Below are positions 59,924 to 64,000 of a stretch of DNA of 64,000 bases, piece by piece (position 1 is the first letter of the stretch; each line of letters starts with the position of its first letter). The notes beneath the pieces were generated by a model. The model ran no database searches, was not told the DNA's origin, and saw nothing but the letters and a program-made list of their open reading frames with translations. The position numbers and the translations under genes are program-made. The stretch is taken from the NCBI RefSeq assembly GCF_000725495.1, contig NZ_JNZD01000002.1, positions 62,001-126,000 on the forward strand. The letters run 5' to 3'. The DNA comes from Streptomyces aureus (lineage in GTDB: Bacteria > Actinomycetota > Actinomycetes > Streptomycetales > Streptomycetaceae).

Positions 59924-61245
59924 CAGGTCACCCCCAGGGCCTCGGCCGCCTCGACGCCGGAGCGGCAGCCGTCCTCGTGGAATCCCCAGCCGTGGTAGGC
60001 GCCGGCGTACGCGGTGACCGGGCCGTTCAGGGCGGGGAGCCGGCGTTGGGCGGCGACGGACTCCGGGGTGTAGACGGGGTGTTCGTACTCCATGCGGGCC
60101 AGGACCCGGGCGGGGTCGACCCGGTCCTCGCCGCCGAGGGTGACGACGTAGGTCTCGGGTGCGTCGAGCCGTTGCAGCCGGTTCATGTCGTAGCTGACCC
60201 GGACCCGGTCGGCGCCGGTGTCGCAGGCGGGCATCAGATAGTTCCAGGAGGCGCGCGCGCCGCGGGCGCTCGGCAGCAGCGTGGTGTCGGTGTGCAGGAG
60301 GGTGGCGTTGCGCGAGTAGCGGAACGCGCCGAGCACCTCGCGTTCCTCGTCGGTGGGGTCCGCGAGCAGCCGCAGGGCCTCACCGGGGTGGCAGGCGACG
60401 ACCACGGAGCCGTACGACTCGGTGGTGCCGTCCTCGGTGGTGATGTCCACCCCGTCGGCGTGGCGGCGTACGGAGCGGACCGGGGTCGAGGTGCGCACCG
60501 CGTCGAGTTCCTTGGCCAGGCGCTCGACGTAGGAGCGGGAGCCGCCCGTCACCGTGCGCCAGACCGGCGAGCCGCCGACCGAGAGCATGCCGTGGTGGTC
60601 CATGAAGCGGAACAGGTAGGCGGCCGGGTAGCGCAGGGCCGTGACCGCGTCGCAGGACCAGACCGCCGAGACGAGCGGGGTCATGAAGTGCCGGGTGAAG
60701 TAGGTCGAGTAGCGCTCGCGGGCGATGAACTCGCCCAGGGTGAGGCCTTCTTCGCCGTCCTGGGCCAGCAGCCGGCGGGCGGCGCGGTGGAACGCCGGCA
60801 CTTCGGTGAGCATCCGCAGGTAGGGCCCGCGCAGGGCGCTGCCCGGCCGGGCGAACAGTCCCGAGGGGCCGCGGGCTCCCGCGTACTGGAGTCCGCAGCC
60901 CTCGCACCGTACGGACATGCTCATCTCGGACTCCTGCGTGGCGACGCCGAGTTCGGCGAACAGCCGCAGCAGGTTGGGGTAGGTGCGCCGGTTGTGCACG
61001 ATGAAGCCGGAGTCGACGCGGTGCAGGCGTCCGTCGGACGAGGTCAGGTCGTGGGTGTGGGCGTGCCCGCCGAGCCGGTCGTCCGCTTCGTAGAGGGCCA
61101 CGGGCCGCTCACGGCTGAGCACGTACGCGGCCGTGAGCCCGGCCACTCCCCCGCCGATCACGGCCGTACGCCGGAGCGCTCCGCGCCGCTCGTCGCCGGT
61201 GCTCCGGACACCGCCGTCCGGAGCGTCCGCTGACCCCTGCCTCAT
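59920..61245 (-). CDS. FAD-dependent amine-oxidase-fold oxidoreductase (lipid desaturase-like)
   Basis: A 441-residue flavoprotein with the dinucleotide motif TAVIGGGVAGLTAAYVLSRERPVALYEADDRLGGHAHTH near residue 27, SGFIVHNRRTYPNLLRLFAELGV, and the C-terminal AYAGAYHGWGFHEDGCRSGVEAAEAL that closes the FAD site. Relatives in the furan-fatty-acid pathway of Rhodobacter (UfaD) desaturate methylated acyl chains. First gene of the four-gene lipid operon; GGGAGG precedes the ATG. The 106 bp upstream include GGAATACC, which might be an ECF -35 element, unproven. Confidence 0.92.
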   Translation of the reverse strand: MRQGSADAPDGGVRSTGDERRGALRRTAVIGGGVAGLTAAYVLSRERPVALYEADDRLGGHAHTHDLTSSDGRLHRVDSGFIVHNRRTYPNLLRLFAELGVATQESEMSMSVRCEGCGLQYAGARGPSGLFARPGSALRGPYLRMLTEVPAFHRAARRLLAQDGEEGLTLGEFIARERYSTYFTRHFMTPLVSAVWSCDAVTALRYPAAYLFRFMDHHGMLSVGGSPVWRTVTGGSRSYVERLAKELDAVRTSTPVRSVRRHADGVDITTEDGTTESYGSVVVACHPGEALRLLADPTDEEREVLGAFRYSRNATLLHTDTTLLPSARGARASWNYLMPACDTGADRVRVSYDMNRLQRLDAPETYVVTLGGEDRVDPARVLARMEYEHPVYTPESVAAQRRLPALNGPVTAYAGAYHGWGFHEDGCRSGVEAAEALGVTW

Positions 61246-61351
61246 CGGTTTCCTCCCGCCCGCTCCCGGTCGGAGCTCTCGGTGGTATTCCGAAGCTGGG
61301 GGTCATACGGATTGGCCCGGGCGCGATCTTCTGCGGACCGGGTCCGGACGC

Positions 61352-62170
61352 TCACGCTCCGCCGGTGTACCGGGCCAGTTCCCAGGGGTCGTGGGCGCTG
61401 AAGACGTCGACCTCGTCGCCGTGCAGGCGGACCAGTTCCCGCAGCCGGGCGTGGTTGGCCAGCCGCAGCGGCCGGTCGACCTCGGCGAGCTCCTGGAGAA
61501 GGTCGAGGCCCGGGTGGCCCACGGGGTGGTCGGGGTCGATCTCGCGGTGGAAGTAGTAGGCGTCGCCGCAGTGCAGGAGCCAGCGCCCGCCGTCCTCGAC
61601 CGCGACGGCGCTGTGCCCCCGGGTGTGGCCGCCGAGCGGGACGAGCAGGATCTCCGCGTCCAGGCCCTCCAGGGGGCGCACGGCGTCGAAGCCGAACCAG
61701 GGGTCCCCCGCCGGCTGCGCGTAGGTGATCCAGTGCGGCCGGTGCGACCACTGGAAGGGGCGGTAGCGGACGCGGTCCTCCGGGTGCGCGCCGGGCGCGG
61801 CCATCGCGGCGCGGTGTTCGGCCTCGCTCAGATGGACCTTGGCCCAGGGGAAGTCGGGGAGGCCGCCCGCGTGGTCGACGTCGAGATGGCTGAGCACGAT
61901 GTGCCGGACGTCCTCGGGCGCGAAGCCGAGGGCGCGGACCCGGTGGAGCGCGGTCTCGGCCGGGTCGAGGGCGGGCTGGGCGCGGCCGAGGAACGCGGCG
62001 CCGAGGCTGTCCTCCGGGCGGGCCACGTCGGCGGTGCCGATGCCGCTGTCGACGAGGACGAGTCCGTCGCGGTCGGTCTCGACCAGGAGGCAGTGGCACA
62101 CGGCGGGCAGGCTCGCCTCCTCGGTGTCGATCGTCCGCAGGGAGCCGCAGTTCAGGTGGTGGGTCTTCAC
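61352..62170 (-). CDS. MBL-fold metallo-hydrolase (lactonase-like)
   Basis: A 272-residue metallo-beta-lactamase-fold enzyme: CHCLLVETDRDGLVLVDSGIGTADV, the metal motif IVLSHLDVDHAGGLPDFPWAKV (H-x-D-x-D-H), LLVPLGGHTRGHSAVAVED and LLHCGDAYYFHRE, and a late His in FSAHDPWELAR. This layout is close to N-acyl-homoserine lactonases and glyoxalase II-like hydrolases. AAGGGA lies 9 nt before the GTG at 62170. The divergent TetR gene is 250 bp away, with two operators between them, so it may be the TetR target. Confidence 0.9.
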   Translation of the reverse strand: MKTHHLNCGSLRTIDTEEASLPAVCHCLLVETDRDGLVLVDSGIGTADVARPEDSLGAAFLGRAQPALDPAETALHRVRALGFAPEDVRHIVLSHLDVDHAGGLPDFPWAKVHLSEAEHRAAMAAPGAHPEDRVRYRPFQWSHRPHWITYAQPAGDPWFGFDAVRPLEGLDAEILLVPLGGHTRGHSAVAVEDGGRWLLHCGDAYYFHREIDPDHPVGHPGLDLLQELAEVDRPLRLANHARLRELVRLHGDEVDVFSAHDPWELARYTGGA

Positions 62171-62368
62171 AGGATGAGTCCCTTCGAGGCGCGCATGGGT
62201 GGCGCCGGTGCCGCAGGACGTGCGCGGGCGGGGGCCGGCGGTGCGGTGCGTGGGCACGGGTGAAGTGCGCGGGCGGGTGCGGTAGGTGGGCGGATGCGGG
62301 CCGGTGGCGCGGGCGGGCATGAGGGTCCGCCGCACAGCAGCAGCCTTCGCTCAGCAGCCCCCTTTAGA

Positions 62369-62405
62369 TAACGAACGTTCGTGAGCTATTAGCGAACGGT
62401 CGTTA
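62369..62405. promoter_or_regulatory. two TetR-type operators
   Basis: TAACGAACGTTCGTGA (62369-62384), with a perfect 12-bp palindrome core, and TAGCGAACGGTCGTTA (62390-62405) are two similar dyads 21 bp apart. They lie just before the tetR start; a -10-like TAGGTT at 62404-62409 overlaps the second one. This fits autorepression. Confidence 0.8.
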
Positions 62406-62420
62406 GGTTAAGCTGGCCGC

Positions 62421-63023
62421 ATGAGCCCGCGCAAGTCCGTCGCCGAAACCGCCGCCACCCGCGACCGGATCATCGACAGCGCCCTGGCACTGGCCTCGGC
62501 CGAGGGCCTCGAAGGCCTCACCATCGGGCGGCTGGCCACCGACCTGGCCATGAGCAAGGCCGGTGTGATCGGCCACTTCGGCAGCAAGGAGGCGCTCCAG
62601 CTCGCCGTTCTGGACGCGGCCGTGCGGCGGTTCACCCTGCGGGTGCCCGCGCGGGCGGTCGGGGCGCGGCCCGGCACGGAGCGGCTGGCCCGCACCTACG
62701 ACGAGTGGATCGCGTACATGGCCGAGCGCGAGGGGCACGGCGGCTGCTTCCTGACCTCGGTGGCGACCGAGTTCGACGGCCGCCCGGGCCCGGTCCGCGA
62801 CGCGGTCCTGGCCGCGCTGGGCACCTGGACGGCGTACGTCAAGGACGAACTCGGCACGGCGGTCGCGACCGGCGGACTGCCGGCCGGGACGGACGTCGAC
62901 CAGCTCGCCTTCGAGCTGGGCGGGGTGGTCCTCGCGGCCGGTCAGTCGATCAAGCTGCACCACGACCCGCAGGCACCGGAACGGGCCCGCCGTGCCGTCG
63001 CCCGGCTGCTCGGGGCTCCCTGA
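62421..63023 (+). CDS. TetR/AcrR-family transcriptional regulator
   Basis: A 200-residue repressor: HTH region TRDRIIDSALALASAEGLEGLTIGRLATDLAMSKAGVIGHFGSKEALQLAVLDAAVRRF (about 14-72), then a ligand-binding domain with YMAEREGHGGCFLTSVATEFDGRPGPVRDAV, a common YbjK/TetR_C-type layout. Two palindromic operators are directly upstream. Likely targets are itself and the divergent metallo-hydrolase. Confidence 0.93.
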   Translation: MSPRKSVAETAATRDRIIDSALALASAEGLEGLTIGRLATDLAMSKAGVIGHFGSKEALQLAVLDAAVRRFTLRVPARAVGARPGTERLARTYDEWIAYMAEREGHGGCFLTSVATEFDGRPGPVRDAVLAALGTWTAYVKDELGTAVATGGLPAGTDVDQLAFELGGVVLAAGQSIKLHHDPQAPERARRAVARLLGAP

Positions 63024-63075
63024 GGATCAGGCCCGGGGCGCGCCCGAGGCCGGGCGAAGTCGTCGGTCGGGAGCG

Positions 63076-64000
63076 TCAGTTGACGTCCCGGTCGCGCCCT
63101 TCCCAGTACGGCCGGCGCAGCTTGTACTTCTGGAGCTTGCCGGTGGCCGTACGGGCCAGCTCGCCCCGGAACTCGACCGTGGTGGGCGCCTTGTACCCGG
63201 CGAGACGCTCCTTGCAGTACGCGATCAGCTCGCTCTCGCTCGCCTCCGCGCCCGGGGCGAGGACCACCAGGGCCTTGACGGTCTCGCCCCACTTCTCGTG
63301 CGGTACGCCGATGACCGCGACCTCGGCGACCGCCGGGTGCCCGAAGAGCGTGTCCTCCACCTCGATCGAGGACACGTTCTCACCGCCGGTGATGATCACG
63401 TCCTTCTTGCGGTCACTGATCGTCAGATAGCCGTCCTCGCCGATGGATCCGCCGTCCCCGGTGTGGAACCAGCCGTCGGCGAGGGCCCGTTCGGTCTCGG
63501 CGGGCTGCTGCCAGTACCCCTCGAGGACGACGTTGGAGCGCGCGAGGATCTCCCCGTCGGGCGCGGTGCGCAGGCTCACCCCGAGCGCGGGGGCGCCGGC
63601 GCGCACCAGTTTCTCGGCCCGCGCCTGCGGGTCGAGGCCGTCCCATTCGGCACGGGTGCGGTTGACGGTGAGCAGGGGCGAGGTCTCGGTCAGACCGTAG
63701 ATCTGGATGAACTCCCAGCCCAGGAGGGACTCGACCCGGGCGACGGTCTTCGTGGGCGGCGGCGCTCCGGCGACGATGATCCGGACCCGGTCGCGGCCGG
63801 GGATCTCGCCGTCGTAGGACTCGGCGGCCGCAAGTACCGCGTTGACGACGGCCGGAGCCGCGCACATCACCGTCACCCCGTGCTCGGCGACCCGGCGCAG
63901 GATCTCCGCCCCGTCGACCTTGCGCAGCGCGATCTGCCGGACGCCGAGGCCCGCCATCGCGAAGGGCATGCCCCAGCCGTTCGCGTGGAACATCGGCAGG
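63076..64000 (-). CDS. AMP-dependent acyl-CoA synthetase, C-terminal part
   Basis: The gene runs off the right end; 308 codons are visible. They include MFHANGWGMPFA, QIYGLTETSPLLTVNR (motif with YGLTE), GWFHTGDGGSIGEDGYLTISDRKKDVIITGGENVSSIEVE (adenylation motifs A8) and the catalytic Lys in RTATGKLQKYKLR near the C-terminus. The MFHANGWG signature is that of medium/long-chain fatty acyl-CoA ligases of the FadD/AlkK type. It is convergent with the TetR gene, 52 bp apart. Confidence 0.93.
   Translation of the reverse strand, partial: LPMFHANGWGMPFAMAGLGVRQIALRKVDGAEILRRVAEHGVTVMCAAPAVVNAVLAAAESYDGEIPGRDRVRIIVAGAPPPTKTVARVESLLGWEFIQIYGLTETSPLLTVNRTRAEWDGLDPQARAEKLVRAGAPALGVSLRTAPDGEILARSNVVLEGYWQQPAETERALADGWFHTGDGGSIGEDGYLTISDRKKDVIITGGENVSSIEVEDTLFGHPAVAEVAVIGVPHEKWGETVKALVVLAPGAEASESELIAYCKERLAGYKAPTTVEFRGELARTATGKLQKYKLRRPYWEGRDRDVN

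Noticed and set aside
1..64000. CRISPR arrays, insertion sequences, prophage genes, tRNA or rRNA genes
   Set aside because: No spaced direct repeats with unique spacers, no transposase or integrase motifs, and no cloverleaf or rRNA signature were seen. The tandem repeats have no spacers.

Overview
The window reads as a chromosome segment of a Streptomyces or very close actinomycete. It is very G+C rich, third codon positions are almost all G or C, many starts are GTG, and several starts sit 6-7 nt after a TANNNT -10 box (leaderless genes). Typical families of the genus are present: a streptophobe-type membrane protein, a Pkn-type kinase, a LitR-type photoreceptor and a Cys-containing sulfur leader peptide. 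I saw no rRNA, tRNA, insertion sequence, prophage or CRISPR array.

Layout. 1-5.3 kb: end of a membrane protein, then a minus-strand operon of FHA-ABC transporter, unknown protein and Ser/Thr kinase (an Rv1747/PknF-like arrangement). 5.3-16.9 kb: mostly single genes (NTF2-like, aldo-keto reductase with divergent LysR, DinB-like, adenosine deaminase, VOC, PAP2 phosphatase under a BlaI-like operator, metallo-hydrolase, unknown, transglutaminase-like, secreted PI-PLC-like, alpha/beta hydrolase). 17-21.2 kb: a TPP riboswitch controlling an NCS1 permease and thiD, then gnd and a strong terminator. 21.2-22.8 kb: a leucine-rich-repeat-variant protein.

22.8-41.4 kb is the most striking part. It looks like a hypoxia/dormancy island resembling the mycobacterial DosR (DevR) regulon: pyruvate formate-lyase and its activase, two PNPOx-like proteins (one fused to an HTH), an Rv1733c-like membrane protein, three universal stress proteins, a cyclic-nucleotide-binding protein, a CBS-BON protein, a DosR-like response regulator, a GH65 enzyme, phosphoketolase, PPK2 and a zinc alcohol dehydrogenase. 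A 15-bp near-palindrome, GGGRCC-N3-CGGCCC or -GGTCCC, recurs nine times in 15 kb, upstream of six transcription units. In three promoters it is paired at 20-21 bp, as DosR boxes often are. I saw no exact copy elsewhere in the window by eye. No cognate sensor kinase is present.

42-46 kb: an acyl-CoA-dehydrogenase-like gene converging on ssuE-ssuD, which is preceded by a 25-aa Cys-Cys leader peptide and a hairpin, likely a cysteine-sensing attenuator. 46-49.1 kb: an MMPL exporter with a MarR regulator and two adjacent operators. 49.2-61.3 kb: a light/oxidative-stress cluster with an SDR-DUF2867 protein, photolyase, DUF4142 protein, LitR/CarH-like B12 photoreceptor, a divergent ECF sigma factor (LitS-like), a second ECF with its RskA-type anti-sigma factor, and a tightly overlapping lipid operon (FAD oxidoreductase, DUF1365, CFA-synthase-like methyltransferase, DUF1295). 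61.3-64 kb: a metallo-hydrolase, a TetR regulator with a double operator, and the 3' part of an AMP-dependent acyl-CoA synthetase.

Several intergenic regions carry degenerate GC-rich tandem repeats of 19-46 bp.
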